A stretch of 64,000 bases of DNA from contig KQ964251.1 in assembly GCA_001566295.1 (NCBI GenBank), forward strand, positions 129,838 to 193,837, in the 5' to 3' direction. Position numbers and translations under genes: made by a program. This document shows, piece after piece, positions 45,332-57,093 of this stretch. The stretch's first letter is position 1. Each line of letters begins with the position of its first letter. Below the pieces are notes generated by a model. That model was not told the origin of the DNA and did not search any database. It saw only the letters and a program-made list of their open reading frames with translations. Source of the DNA: Microdochium bolleyi. Its lineage: Eukaryota > Ascomycota > Sordariomycetes > Xylariales > Microdochiaceae.

Positions 45332-46254
45332 CTATGACCGCAGCGGCGGCATGAACGCCATCCCGCCCTTGCCGGCGGTCGCGCGCGCCTTGACGTGCGC
45401 GCGCAGCTGCTCGAGGACCTCGCTGTCCCTCCAGCGCGCGGGGACGGGCCGGTACGCGGGCTTGAAGGTGCCCACGGTCTGCGCCCACTCCCCGGCGCCA
45501 GGCTTGATGTACGGCTCCGCGGAGGCCGCGGCGGCCGCGGCGGCCCCGGCCTCGGCCGATCCGCGCGCGCCCAGGGGCGAGATGGGGGATGTGCCGCGGG
45601 GGAAGTCGGCGGTGGAGGATGTGGTGCTGGTGGAGGATGCGGCGGATGCGCTGGCGGCAGCGGCCTCGGCGCCGCCGGCGTAGGATGCGGATGAGGTGTC
45701 GCTTGTCGAGGTGGCGTTGGCGGCGGAAGAGGACTCGGCCGCGGCGTCGCCGGAGGCAGGAGGTGCCTCCTGCGTGGCCCAGTAGTAGATGTCCCAGTCG
45801 TTCTCGTCGAGGAAGAGGTCATACGAGGTCATCTGCTCCTTGGTCATGTGGGGCAGGCGCTCGTCGGCGAACGTGCTGAGGAGCAGGTCGGACTCGAGGA
45901 TGCCACGCTTGCGGGACTGGTCTGTTTCCCACCGCGGAATAAGAGAGAGAGTTGTTAGCTGCAAGTGGGATGAGAGGTATGTGAGGGTTTGTTCGGATAA
46001 TACGTACAGATCAGCCGGGCGCGCATGGTCTCCTCGTCCTCGCCAACGCGGCGCAGGGGCTGGATCTTGAACTCAGACTCCTCGAGCTCGCCGATGCCCA
46101 TCTCGCGCCCGCGATTGTGCTCGGCGACGACCGAGGGTGGGACGTTGCCGACGGACGCCTGGCGGGGTGCCACTGTGGCGGAGAACGGGCGGCGGAGGGC
46201 GAGCCTGCTCGCGGTCGCCGAGGCCCGCAGGGCTCTAGACATCATGGAGGCCAT
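45332..46254 (-). CDS. sdh5: Succinate dehydrogenase assembly factor 2 (Sdh5/SDHAF2), two exons, 278 aa
   Basis: Mitochondrial matrix factor required for covalent FAD attachment to the flavoprotein subunit Sdh1 of complex II. Exons are 46254-46008 and 45921-45332 (GTACGT donor, AACAG acceptor, phase 1). The N-terminus (MASMMSRALRASATASRLAL) is a clear presequence. The family core spans the splice join: ETMRARLI then YQSRKRGILESDLLLSTFAD, ending with YDLFLDENDWDIYYWATQ. After it comes an Ala/Ser/Thr-rich low-complexity insert of about 85 residues. The C-terminal block EWAQTVGTFKPAYRPVPARW follows. The insert makes the protein longer than yeast Sdh5 (162 residues), but core residues are intact. 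Confidence 0.95.
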
Positions 46255-47045
46255 GTCGAATATATGTTGTTTCTGTCGGTCTCTGCTGTGGGAACTGGCT
46301 CGAGTTTGTCGACTGTACGTGGACGGAACTGCGCGTGTACCGGTTGAGACAGCTCCCGAAAAATGCAGGGTCCAATGGCAAGTGGTTGACGTCGATGATG
46401 CGCGGAGGCGAAGCGGGTCCGCCCGCCCGGAGCGGTGCTGTTGCCGGACAATCGGCTCGGCTGCCGAGGCCGGCTGAGCTCACAAGCAACACACCTCCAG
46501 CAACTGAATAGCACCAGAGGCGGTGCACTGCGGTGCACTTATTACGTGTTTGAGCCGCGCGCAGCCCAATTGAGCAGGCGTAAGACGTCAATGTGTAATC
46601 AATGAGCATATTGTGCTTGTACTGGCTGAGGACAAAAGATAGAGCAACGAGTTGTGGAAATGCAGCAAGGCACACGCACTCGAGCACGGCGTCTGTTGCT
46701 ATACAGCATCGGACGAACATTGCGGAAGACACCAGCGATGCCTCAATAAGGTCGGAGCAACGGTGCCCAGGCGGAACATGTCAGCTTCTCTCGGCGGCAA
46801 GATTGACTTGTTGGGAAGAGTTTTGTCTTTATTTCGTCCATGCCCATACCAATGCGAGACGCCAAGTATCACGTATATACTACAAACACGCCTGGTGCTT
46901 CCACCATGACACAAGAGCCTCCGAATTGGGCCATCGTCTTTAGCGCTCTCCACACTTCTCGGGCTGGATCACAGCGTCGCAGACAACCACCGTTTTTTAC
47001 ACCAGAGGCTACCACACCCTCATCGCCGAGTCTGCGGCAGGGCCT
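46255..47045. other. Intergenic region, tandem minus-strand genes
   Basis: About 790 bp containing the Sdh5 promoter and the Erv25 3' end. Nothing else is supported. Confidence 0.5.
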
Positions 47046-47755
47046 CTAAATGAGGTGCTTGGAGCGGAAGTAGGCCCGCAGGTACATGATTTGCCAGGCC
47101 CAGAGGGCGACAAGCAACAGGGTGGTGCCGATGCCGAACCACTTGACCCTCGTGTTTGTGCTCTCGTTGGTGTCGCGCAGCTTGACCTCGCGCGTGCGCA
47201 GGTAGTCCATCTCGTTGACGACCTCGGTCAGCTCCTCCTCGATGCGCCGCAGCTCCGTCTCGACGGGCTTGAGCTTTTCGCTCGCTTGGATCGCGGACCA
47301 GTCCTTGGCGTCGGCGCCAATGTCGATGTCGAGCTCGATGTGGCGGAAGGGGGTGCCCCGGGCTGTACATCAGGGTTGGTGAGACTCAGCCTCCAGTTAC
47401 TGGTTAATTTCCACATTTAGAGTTCATGCTTACCACCAGAGTTCAGGTTCTCAAAGCAGACGTCGAAGGCGGCGTCGGCGTGCGAGTGGAAGACGGTGCG
47501 CTGCTCACCAGCGACGTCCTGGGGACGGCCGTACTCGTTGCCAACCGCATCTCTGATGTGCATATTGACCCGTTGCCCATCGCCCTTGAAGCCGCCGACA
47601 GTGGCGGTCACGACGACGAGGGTGTCCTTGCCGACGAAATTCCGGATGCAGCGCTGCTTGCCGTCGGCAGCGAGGTCGAACTTGAGAGCGTGGACAGTCG
47701 CGACGAAGAGCACGATGCTGCAGATGTACTGCAGCAGAGCCCGGGGGAGCGCCAT
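47046..47755 (-). CDS. erv25: p24-family cargo receptor Erv25, two exons, 212 aa
   Basis: Type I membrane protein of COPII/COPI vesicles that cycles between ER and Golgi with other p24 proteins. Exons are 47755-47434 and 47362-47046 (GTAAGC donor, GTACAG acceptor, phase 1). The start at 47755 exposes a signal peptide (YICSIVLFVATVHA). The lumenal GOLD domain includes LKFDLAADGKQRCIRNFVGK and the paired Cys in RCIRNF and DVCFENL. A coiled-coil (RRIEEELTEVVNEMDYLR) and one membrane span (GIGTTLLLVALWAWQIMYL) follow. The cytosolic tail AYFRSKHLI resembles the yeast Erv25 tail. Length matches the family. It is divergent with U1-C across 619 bp. Confidence 0.96.
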
Positions 47756-48374
47756 GGCTGTGAGTGTCGATCGATTCGTTTGGTGGTGCTCGATGCTGGA
47801 CCCGTCGAAGGCGGAACAAGGGCTGTCCTGCCTGTTCTGGTCGTGTTTGTGCCGAGCGAGTCGAAGGCGAGGGCGGATCAGGGACGTGAAGATCAAGAGT
47901 GGGATGCAGCTCTCGAACGCCCACATGCACTTGGCGACGACGAGACGACAATTGTCTTGTTGCTGCCACTAGCCTGCACTCAGCTGCACACAATACGTGT
48001 TAACTCCTGGCTCCAGCTCCACCCAATCAGACACTGGCATCACGCGGCAACCCCTGAAGCTCCAGCGCCGTCCAGCCCCACCTGGCAGCGGGTCCAGCAT
48101 GTGGCGGTGCACTACAGCACCAGCCACACTGAAGTGGACCTCTCGGGCACTGGTCGCAACTGCCGCCAGGAACCAGCGCCAACCAGGCGCCTGCCTCCAG
48201 ACTCCAGACAAGGCTGCCGTCGACTTTCCTGCTGCGCGCAAGCAGCCATTTCACGATCCTCAGCCTTGTCGCCCACGAACAAACCCAGCGCGTCGTCAAG
48301 CATCAATCGCACATCCTCACCACTCGGTGACTACTTAACGACCACCTCTAGCACATCATCTCACAGTCGCCGTC
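47756..48374. promoter_or_regulatory. Divergent promoter region, Erv25 and U1-C
   Basis: A 619 bp region between two oppositely transcribed housekeeping genes. It contains both promoters. A plus-strand open frame running through it (47426-48472) is antisense to Erv25 and is not treated as a gene. Confidence 0.5.
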
Positions 48375-49191
48375 ATGCCGAAGTGTACGTCCCCAAACAT
48401 GCACCAGCAAAGCTGGCGCAAGCAGCATCCATCGCCTCCCAACCTTGTCGCATCGCGGACCACGTTAGCTAACCTCCCCGAACATCACAGTCTTCTGCGA
48501 CTACTGCGATGTCTACCTGACGCACGACTCGATGAGCGTGCGCAAGGCGCACAATAGTGGCCGCAACCACCTGCGCAACGTCGTCGACTACTACCAGCAG
48601 ATCGGCCACGAAAAGGCCCAGTCCGTCATCGACAGCATCACCTCGTCCTACGCCGCCGAGGGCCAGGCCCACGCGAATCCAATGCTGCCACACAACCAGC
48701 CCGGCGGTGGCGGTCATCATCACCCAGGCGCGCCTGGTGGTGGTGCCTTCCCGCCCCCAGCGTTCGGAGGTTTCCCTGGCGGCATGCCTCCTCCGTTCCC
48801 TGGAATGCCTGGTCTGCCACCGCCGCCTGGCGGTTTCCCACAAGGCCTGCCTCGTAAGTACCAACGACCCCGTCGTCCCCATCCATATCGTCACGCACAA
48901 CCATCAATGCGAAGACCTCGCTCTAACTTCGACTCCTTCCACGACACAGCTCTCCCAGGACAGGCCGGCCGCGGCGGAATGCCTCCTTTCCCACCACCTG
49001 GTCCCAACGGCATGCCCTTGCCGTTCCCACCGCCTGGCGGACTCCCATTCCCGCCACCCGGTGTCAATGGTGCGCCTCCATTCCCCTTCCCCGGCATGCC
49101 GCCGCCGGGCCAGGGCTTCCCAGCTGGTATGCCTCCGCCGGGTGCTTTCCCTCCAGGTGGTCCTCTCGGTCACGGTCCGCCTGGTCGGTAA
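48375..49191 (+). CDS. U1 snRNP subunit C (U1-C/Yhc1), three exons, 204 aa
   Basis: Zinc-finger protein of the U1 snRNP that stabilises pairing with the 5' splice site. Exons are 48375-48384, 48491-48853 and 48950-49191. The first coding exon is only 10 bases (MPK plus one base); its GTACGT intron ends at CATCACAG. The joined N-terminus gives the U1-C signature MPKFFCDYCDVYLTHDS followed by VRKAHNSGRNHLRNVVDYY, a CCHH finger with C6, C9, H24 and H30. The rest is a Pro/Gly/Met/Phe-rich tail, as in human U1-C. Introns within this gene are themselves substrates of the machinery it serves. The call is essentially certain. Confidence 0.96.
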
Positions 49192-49987
49192 GCGATGCTT
49201 GTGGAGACGACAGCAGCACGCATGTACATGTTCACCTGTACAGGAACTACACCCCTAGCGTCTCGAGCCAAGAATGTACATGATACGACTCGCATATCCC
49301 GCCAACGGCGAACGCTGCCATATCGGCTATGTACACTTGGATCACCTCGGCAACCCAGGTCGTAATGCTGCAGAGTGCTGCGGTCGCAGTTGATCCAGTA
49401 AACGAAGGGGGGCCGGCGTCCTATTGCATTAATCATCTTCCTTCAAAAAGCATGGCGTTCAAAGGTTGGAATTTTACGGCATATACCTGCTGCAACAGAA
49501 CGAGAGTCGAAATTGTACAATGACTACATCATCATCGTCGTCCGTGCTTGGTCAAAAGGCTGTAATTGTGATTATTTGAGGGACGGCCAACACACATGTA
49601 CACATGTGCACAGCACAGCCTGCGCCTTACGGGAGGACCTTCGATTTTGGAACAAATCACGCGGCCGAATATGCTCGCCCGGAAAGCCTTTTGTTACTAT
49701 GTGTCCTTGATTCGAAGAGTGCAGAGGCCCAGAGTGCAATCCGCTGCAGCCAGCCAGAGGTAGCGACGAGGACCACAGAAAATTTGTGCACAAAGAAGTG
49801 GAAAGCAGGAATTTCATCGAGGCGAAGAAATCAATGAATTTGGAAACAGGTCGTCATGTCGTGAAACGTCGTGAATAAAGTGCCCTTCCTGCGTCTGATG
49901 TCCTTCTCCTCTAATGTCCTCCCACGCGGAGGTGGTGCTAACTTTCCATAAAAAGCAAAATGCCATCGCCCGGGTGTCGCTTAACAT
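49192..49987. other. Convergent intergenic region
   Basis: About 800 bp between U1-C and the 3' end of the 1121-residue protein gene. No gene is supported. Confidence 0.5.
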
Positions 49988-50099
49988 TCAGATGCGCCGT
50001 CCGTACCGGATTCCCTCCCTGCGTGTGGGGTAGTCATACATGTCGCCGTCGTTGTGTCCGCCGCGCCCTGTGGCCTGCTGCCGCTCCTCCTGTTGCCAT

Positions 50100-50133
<34 letters not shown>

Positions 50134-53100
50134 TCTGCTGCTGCGCCTGCGGCCACTGTCCAGAGGAACCCTTGTAGCTGTTACGCTTGATCACTTCTCC
50201 GACGCCGTCCCTGACCTCTCGCGGGCGGCTGATCGTCTGGCGCAGAGCGTCAGTGCGCTTCTGACGTCGGTGCTCGCTGAGGCGGCGTTGAAGGCTACTC
50301 GGCCGCATTTGCCCAAGTTTATCCTGCCAGCCGGGGAACATGCGCCGGCCGCGGTCGTCGATTTGCTTGTCAGGACCCCAGGTCCGATGTTGGGGAGCGT
50401 CAGGCGCCGTTGATGGCCGGTCTTGACGGTCCTTTGAGCTCAAAGACCAACGACGAGATAACCTCCGAGGTGGGGGCGGAGACTCATGCTCGTAGTTATC
50501 CGGGTAGCGCATCACTCGCAAGTTACCACTAGGCGTGCGCTTGATGGTCCTCCGGTCGGTGTCACGTGCGTCGTCCTTGTTGTAGTGGCGATCGTCTTCG
50601 ACGGGGAGAATGGCGAAAGTATTCTTAAGACGTGCCGACAAACTGTCCCTGCGCCGAGGCGGTGGCCGGTGTTGTGGGGGAGGATAGACATAGACCTGAT
50701 CCACGTCATCGGGGAAGTCGTAAGCCCATTCCTCAGACTCGCTACCTTCGGAGTCGCTGTCATGCGATACTGGACGCCAGAATGGGTGCAACTTTGAATC
50801 GTCTTCAGGAGGATCGTCCGCTGTAGGATACTGAGACCTTACAGATCCTTTGGCTTTGCCCAGATCCGGATTCTCCGCAGTGTCTTGACGGATGTTTCTC
50901 GAGATCGATAGAGCTCGCAGTAGACTGATACGACGGGGAGCACTGTTCTCCGGGGCCTTCCTCAGCCCAAGAGCTCTGCGCATCAACGATGGTCGTCGTG
51001 ATGGTCCTGCAAAGTAATCGTCTCGCATGTTGTCTTCTTGCTCATGAGCAGGGGTCAAGCCAGATGGAGTGGCAGGAGTCAGGTGGATCATTGGAGGCAG
51101 AGGCGGCGCGCGAGGATTTCGCAAGGGCGAGTCTACATCGTCCATCCGGATCTGAGGGACTTGGGGAGGCGTCACTGGTCCTCGCTGGGTTGAAGTGGGG
51201 ACGTCCGCAACAGTTCCGGCTCGTAGAACGTTGTTTGTGCTTAAGCCTTCACTGTCATCTCCTGGCTGCCATTCCACCCGCTCAGGTGTTACTTCAGATT
51301 GCCTTGACCCATGGTCCACCATCAGCACAGACTTGTTCTGGTGAGGGAAGATGCTCACAACCCGTGCTTCTGAGACGTCCGCGATCGAATGTGTGACCGT
51401 ACCCGTCCCTGTCGTTTCGACAGAGGCTTGTGAGAACGGTGTGTTGTGTGTGGCGGGCCGTTTCCCAAAGAAGGGGTCTCCATTGGTATCTGTGTGTGCC
51501 CTGTGCTCCATCCCCGACCTCTGAGACTCCATAGATCGCACTGGCTGGAGATGTAACGGTGAAAGCCCAGTAGCCGCGGTGTCAGCCGAGAGGTGACGTT
51601 CCACAGGAATCTTGGGCGAGATGACCGAGCTTTGAGCATCGTTCTGAACAGCATTGTGAGCCCGAAGGCTTTCTGCAGTCAAGGAGCCAGTGCGCGAACC
51701 GGCCAAAGATGCAGCTCTGGAGCCGTTGCGACTAGTCGGTGCAGACAGCGACGACGTTCGTCGCGGCACAATTGGAGGATAGTCCATAGTCAGCTGGTCA
51801 GTTACGAACGAGCTACCAGACATGGACATCGACCGCGGCGACTGAAATTGCGGCGCGTCAAGGGACGGCACCACATCCTTCATCTGGCCGAGCCCTTGAG
51901 CAGAACTGAGGCTATTACTCCGCCTGGATTGACGACTACTTGTCGACCGGAGAGAAGGGGCCTTGACAGACCTGCTAGACGCAGCCCGGTCCGGAATGAC
52001 CACAACAGGGATTCCGCCACTCTTCCACACATCGCGCCGTGCCTTGCGGCTACTGATAGAGTTGGCAGTTCCAGTGGAAGCAATACTTTCTGCGCGACCC
52101 GGCAGAACGCGGAGAGGAGGCCTGGACTGTCTGCCAGCATCTTGTTGCACTCTCGAGGACAGGGTCATGGAGCTGGTTGTAGAGAAGTGGGCGATGGACT
52201 CTCGCAACCCGACCTGCTTCTTGACGTGGCGCAACGTCTTCTGCCTTCGTGGCGGCGAATCGACCATGGCAGCTTCCACTACCGTGGATGCTCCTGACTT
52301 GGATGAGATTGCAGAAGACCTCTTTGTATCAATGCTAGCAGATGTTTCGGACCCGCTCGGCATCTTGACAGCTTTTGATCGTCCCCTCTCGCTAGTGGGC
52401 GGAGATCGTGCCCGTGTTCGCTCCTGAAGCGGCAGGGATCGTACTGCTTTCGTAGCATTGGTAGGCGCCACGACTGAATCTTCGACTGCTTCTCTATGCC
52501 GCCCAGCCTTGACGCGTGGCTGTCGATGGCGAACCATTACATTCCTGTTAAGATTGTCATCCCATTCCTGTTCAACCTCGCCTTGTGGCGATGCCCAGTC
52601 TCCATCAAACGCCGAGAACTCTTGTCGCGTCCTAGGGGTCAAATTTCCATCGTCCAAGCCCAGGCCAACTCCCATCGAAGACTGCTTCAGTTGTGACAAG
52701 GGGTCACGCCGGGGCGCGCTTCGCGGCGTTCTCTGGCCAGTGCTAGATGCAGGCTTCACAGTCATGCGCTCATCCTCGTCCGATTCCGCCAGAAATTCTT
52801 GCGCTGTTCTAAAAGATTCCGATCGCGAACCTGCGCGTGAATCTGTCGTCGCCTTCGAAGGGAATCTGTCGAAAGAAGGGCGCACGGCCTTGGGCCGGCG
52901 CTCGCGGGCAGGTGGCGTGACGTCAGGTGTTGGCGGGCTTTTCTGGTTCGGGGGCGTGCCCGAGGTTCTCACAACGACGCTGGAGTCACTCTCCGCTGGA
53001 CTGGCCACGTAGGTTGGGCTCGAAGGGAGCGCAGAGTGGTTGTCAGATGAGCTGCGCGAGTGCCCAGGTGGTGTCGGGGGCAGATCCACGCCACTCAGTC

Positions 53101-53353
53101 GATCGCTGGCACTATCGCAGTGAGCAGAAGAAGATGGCGACCCGCGTGCGGCGTCGAGACTGTTCACGGGAAGCAGGTGATCTTCGGTGACGGCCTGGTG
53201 GTCACTCTGAGGGCGAGGCAGCACCTTGTGTCGTTTGAAAGACCGCGGGACGGCGCGCGCATCCGAGGCGAAGGCGCGCCCATTTAGATGAGCAAGATGC
53301 GGGTATTGCGCCGCCATCGTGGTCGTCGTGGCTGCCACGTCAGATGCCGACAT
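49988..53353 (-). CDS. Large low-complexity protein of unknown function, 1121 aa
   Basis: Single-exon gene. The first in-frame ATG is at 53353 (MSASDVAATTTTMAAQYPHL), with another at residue 13. The protein is Ser/Arg/Pro/Asp-rich and mostly disordered. It has a basic N-terminal motif (SFKRHKVLPRPQ), many SP/TP sites that could be phosphorylated, and segments such as ILPVEDDRHYNKDD and MFPGWQDKLGQMRPSSLQRR. Near the C-terminus is a Gln/Glu repeat (KQEQEQEQEQEQEQ), encoded by a CTC/CTG-type repeat at about 50100-50145. No membrane segment or catalytic motif is recognised. The ordered C-terminal part (WQDKLGQMRPSSLQRRLSEH) is the best candidate for a conserved element. Confidence 0.8.
50100..50145. 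repeat. Trinucleotide/hexanucleotide repeat encoding Glu-Gln
   Basis: Imperfect repeats of CTCCTG on the plus strand encode the alternating Glu-Gln tract of the overlapping minus-strand protein. Probably length-variable. Confidence 0.85.
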
Positions 53354-55330
53354 GGCGACCAATACTGTGGACGAACGAGATCGGCCCAGCTCAGTAATCC
53401 CTGATCAAGTTACGGGCGAGCGCGGCCATGGTCCTGTTGTCGATACGTGGCACGCAGTGGATATTCACGGGGAGTATCTGGAGGATGGGGCAGGATTGCT
53501 GGCGGACTGCTGTTGCGACTTGGAAAATTGATCACCAATCCGGGGTTGCAGGAGCGTGCAGCCGGGCGTGGCAAGACCCAAGCGCGGTCAAGTATTCAGG
53601 GAGGACTGTGGCCAGCAAGGACGATGTTGCGCATTACGCGACTCGGGAGAGCAGGTGGTCCAGCTGTTTGCGATGAGGATGGGGCTCTGCGTGAGGACGG
53701 CGCAGGCCAAGGCAGCTGTGAGTGGTTGCGGTGCCGGAGGGTGGTGGCTGGAGGCCGTGCGCTCAGGGCACGAATGAAATGCGAGCAGGCTGCTTGTCGC
53801 GGGCGGGAGAACAGGCCAGGACTTGCAGGGCGGGCGTACAGGCGATGGTGGAGGGAAGAAGGAGAATCGTGGCGACACAAAGTGCGCGCTTGTGCAGAGA
53901 GGACGGCGATGGTGGTGAGTGGTGAGTGGTGAGCGGCCGGAGACGTCAGAGGACAATGGGCACCTCTACCCTAGGGTGAAGGGACGGAAGGAACAAGAGA
54001 ACGGGGCCACCCAGTGTTGGCCTGCTTGGCGGAGGCAGGCAGTGAGTGGGTGGAGTCTTGTGTTTGCCCGTTGCCAGTTGCTGGTCTGGCCGAGATGCAA
54101 GTGCTTTGTTGGAGAGGACAGGAGTGCGTCAGGGCAGAGTCGAATCAAGATGGCTGGTCACGCGCAACGAGGATGGATGCAAGTGCCGCAGTTGATTTCT
54201 GGTGGCTGGGAGGGGCGGGGACAACCACCACCACCCCGGCAGGAGAGCGAGGGAACCCCCAGGAACCAGGTCGCCCTCCTCTCGAGAACCAGCATGATAC
54301 CTGCAAGCACTTGCAGAGGCCAGCATCCCCCAGGCGGTTCAGGTGAGGGAACAGACGAGGACATGACGATGGAAATATGGGGCGCACAAGTGTCCATTGT
54401 CTCACTCAAGGTTATCACAATGAGTGAACGCCTCCCCACACCCACTGCCTGGACAACCCCACCTCCCTCCATCCCTTCTATCCCTTCTAGATCATCCTTC
54501 TAGAATCGTGGTCGTCTCGAGTAGATTGCCCTTGGGTACCTTAAATCCAGCCTTGTGCGACTCAATGGCCTCGGCTTCACATCTCAGGACTGGCCGCCCG
54601 GCCACCATGGCTCTTTCAAGGCCACCAAGAGCTGTCCGGCAACCAGCACGCCGCTCGCCATGAAGCACCGCCTACGCGACGCAAGGTGTGCCCATTGTCT
54701 CTGGCTTGCGCGGGGCCTCTCATGCAGCCAGCAGCATCCTGCAGCTCGCTAGGGACAAATCAGCACGTCGCAAGCCGTCCTGAGAGCCAGAAAGCCACAT
54801 CATCGCCAGAGTCGCAGAGCTGTGCCTGTGCGCTAGGCACTTCAATCCCCCTTCTCTCTCTGGGACGAATCACGGCACGAATCAGGCTGATCCCGCTACC
54901 TGTCTGCGACTTTCTCTGCGTCTGCACTCGCCCACGTCCTGCACGAAACGACACCCCCTGACTGCTGGCGATTTCTGCCAATCGTTCTACTGTTCCTCGG
55001 GTCCAGCCCTGTTTTCTTTGTCTCTGTTTCAAAATGCACGCAAACATCACTGGAAGCAAGTACGGTTGAAGCGCTTCGGTGCCAAACACAATCATTGGCG
55101 AGAGGCACCCATTTTCGCCATCCAGTCCTGCGCTGCAAGAGTGCCACGGAGCCCTGCCAAGAACCATGCCTCGCAGAGCAAGTAATCCTGCACAACCATA
55201 CACACAGGTCGATTGGCCTGACTTGCGTCGATTCTTTTCCAGCAGGCTATTTACAGCTCACGCCGGGTGCTGGCATGCTTTCTACCGCTAATTTGTGACG
55301 TGGACACCAATGAACGCCCGATGACCATGC
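53354..55330. other. Intergenic region, tandem minus-strand genes
   Basis: About 2 kb between the PhzF-like gene and the start of the 1121-residue protein gene, likely carrying a long promoter or leader for the latter. Small frames on both strands lack domains. No RNA gene was recognised. Confidence 0.45.
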
Positions 55331-56254
55331 TCATAACCGCGGAATAGGGATCGTGCCCTCGATGATTTTGACTGCGGATCCGGAGAGCAGTACTTCAGCG
55401 ATGCTGTCACCACCCTCCTCCAGCCGGACCTCGACGTAGATGTGGCTCTCCCGACCCATCTCGACGCCCTGCGTGAGGTGGTACTTGCGATTCAGGGGGC
55501 CGTCCTTCTCAGTCAGGCTGAGATAAGCGCACAGCGCACTTGCAGCACTACCTGTGGCCGGGTCTTCACGGACCGACCACGTCCGTGTGCGCAGGAGCCT
55601 CGTCTCATCGGCTTTGTGGCCCATGTCCACGTAGAAATACGTCGGGATGTGGCCGACCTGCCACCCTTCGTCGAGGAAGTGGGCGCTGCCGTAGACCTTG
55701 TTGGAGCCCAGCAGCGCCTCGGTCGGCTCCGCAAGGGCCTCGAGGTCCGGCTTCTGCGCCAGGATGAACGTCATCCCGCGCACGATGCTGACCACGGGCA
55801 GGTCTGCATAGGGCCGGTCGCGGAATGGCCTGTCGTGGATGTGCACGTTGTGGGCAACGCCGAGCTGGATCCCGCTGGCGCCGGCGGCACTGGGGATGCT
55901 CACGGCCCCGAACGGCAGGAGGCCGGCCTTGGCGCGGAGGGCTCGGGCACTCGAGCCGCCGCCGCCGCCCGTCTGCGAGAGGTAGTTGGCCGTGCCGACC
56001 GTGGGGTGGCCCGCGAACGGGAGCTCGGCGAACGGCGTGAATATGTCGATCCGGGCCTCGCCGGCCTCGGCGTCCTCGGGGGTCTGCTCGTGCAGGAAGA
56101 CCGTCTCGCTGAGGTTGAACTCGCGGGCGATGAGCTGCTTCTGCTGCTGCGACAGGGACGCTGCGGCAGAGGCCGGCACGCGGCAGACTGCCAGCGGGTT
56201 GCCGCGGAAGGGGACCGTCGTGAAGACGTCGAGCGTGACGAAGGAGAGCGACAT
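55331..56254 (-). CDS. PhzF-family epimerase/isomerase-like protein, 307 aa
   Basis: Member of the PhzF (phenazine biosynthesis-like) fold, a duplicated diaminopimelate-epimerase-like structure. The intronless gene starts MSLSFVTLDVFTTVPFRGNP, the standard N-terminus with GNPLAV. The catalytic-Glu region is present (REFNLSETVFL), as are IDIFTPFAELPFAGHPTVGT and the second-half signature REDPATGSAASALCAYL. Length is normal. In bacteria PhzF acts in phenazine synthesis, but fungal members are widespread and their substrates are mostly unknown. No phenazine genes are nearby. It is divergent with the HET gene. Confidence 0.94.
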   Translation of the reverse strand: MSLSFVTLDVFTTVPFRGNPLAVCRVPASAAASLSQQQKQLIAREFNLSETVFLHEQTPEDAEAGEARIDIFTPFAELPFAGHPTVGTANYLSQTGGGGGSSARALRAKAGLLPFGAVSIPSAAGASGIQLGVAHNVHIHDRPFRDRPYADLPVVSIVRGMTFILAQKPDLEALAEPTEALLGSNKVYGSAHFLDEGWQVGHIPTYFYVDMGHKADETRLLRTRTWSVREDPATGSAASALCAYLSLTEKDGPLNRKYHLTQGVEMGRESHIYVEVRLEEGGDSIAEVLLSGSAVKIIEGTIPIPRL

Positions 56255-57093
56255 TGCTGAAGTTTGGTTCTACTCTGTTGTGTTACTGGGGACGACGTTG
56301 GTTTTCCAGATCCTTGCGTGTGCCGCGAGCTCGAGTCGATATTTTCATAGTCCACAGCCGCTCTCTATTCCTTGTATACATGCTAAGTTTGATGCGAAAG
56401 GACAGCCAAATGATGCCGAGATGAGTCACTGGAGTGATCCTCTTGTGTTTCATGGTCCATGCCGACGGCGGGAAGCCCTGCAATAAGTGACGCCGGCCGG
56501 ATGACAGGTGCCCCACTTACCTCTAAGAATGCTTGACCACGCCCGATCCCGGCCCGAGGCCGCGCCAGATCGGAAAAATAGCGTACCATAGGGTATCATG
56601 GCTCTAGCTCAAGGTCGTGTAAGGGCTTCAGATGGCTGGTGTCGTCGTCCACCTGTGGAATGGGCAGGTCCAAGATCAGCACTTGTGGTGGCCATGTCAG
56701 ACGGCTCCATGAGATCAGACCGGAAACATGTCAAGCAAAACTGGTTTCCATTGCGAGATGACTGGGTCAGGGAAGCCCCGACCCTGCTCAGCTCAGCTGC
56801 ATCAACATCCCAGCCACTGGAGCCTCGCAGTTTCGTGACACCCTGCTCATGCTATCCTTTCCCAGCCGCCGCCCCCCGCCCCTCAGGATCTCATCCCACG
56901 AAACGGGTTGACATCAAATCACTGCGGTTGGATTGAGCTGCGGGCCAGGGCGACGACCCACGACGTCGTAGACTGGCGCATGCCGCTTACCGATCCGAAT
57001 TGAAGCTTACACGCGCGATCACAGCCAGCTGTCCACTGCCCGGGCCCGGTCAGAATGCGACAGCCGTGGCCCGGGGGCCTAGACTGATCCATC
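56255..57093. promoter_or_regulatory. Divergent region between PhzF-like and HET genes
   Basis: An 839 bp region that contains both promoters. No specific site is assigned. Confidence 0.5.

Noticed and set aside
47426..48472. A 348-codon plus-strand open frame overlapping Erv25 and the divergent promoter
   Set aside because: It is antisense to a well-supported gene, has no domain, and is explained by the GC-rich codon bias of the Erv25 coding strand.
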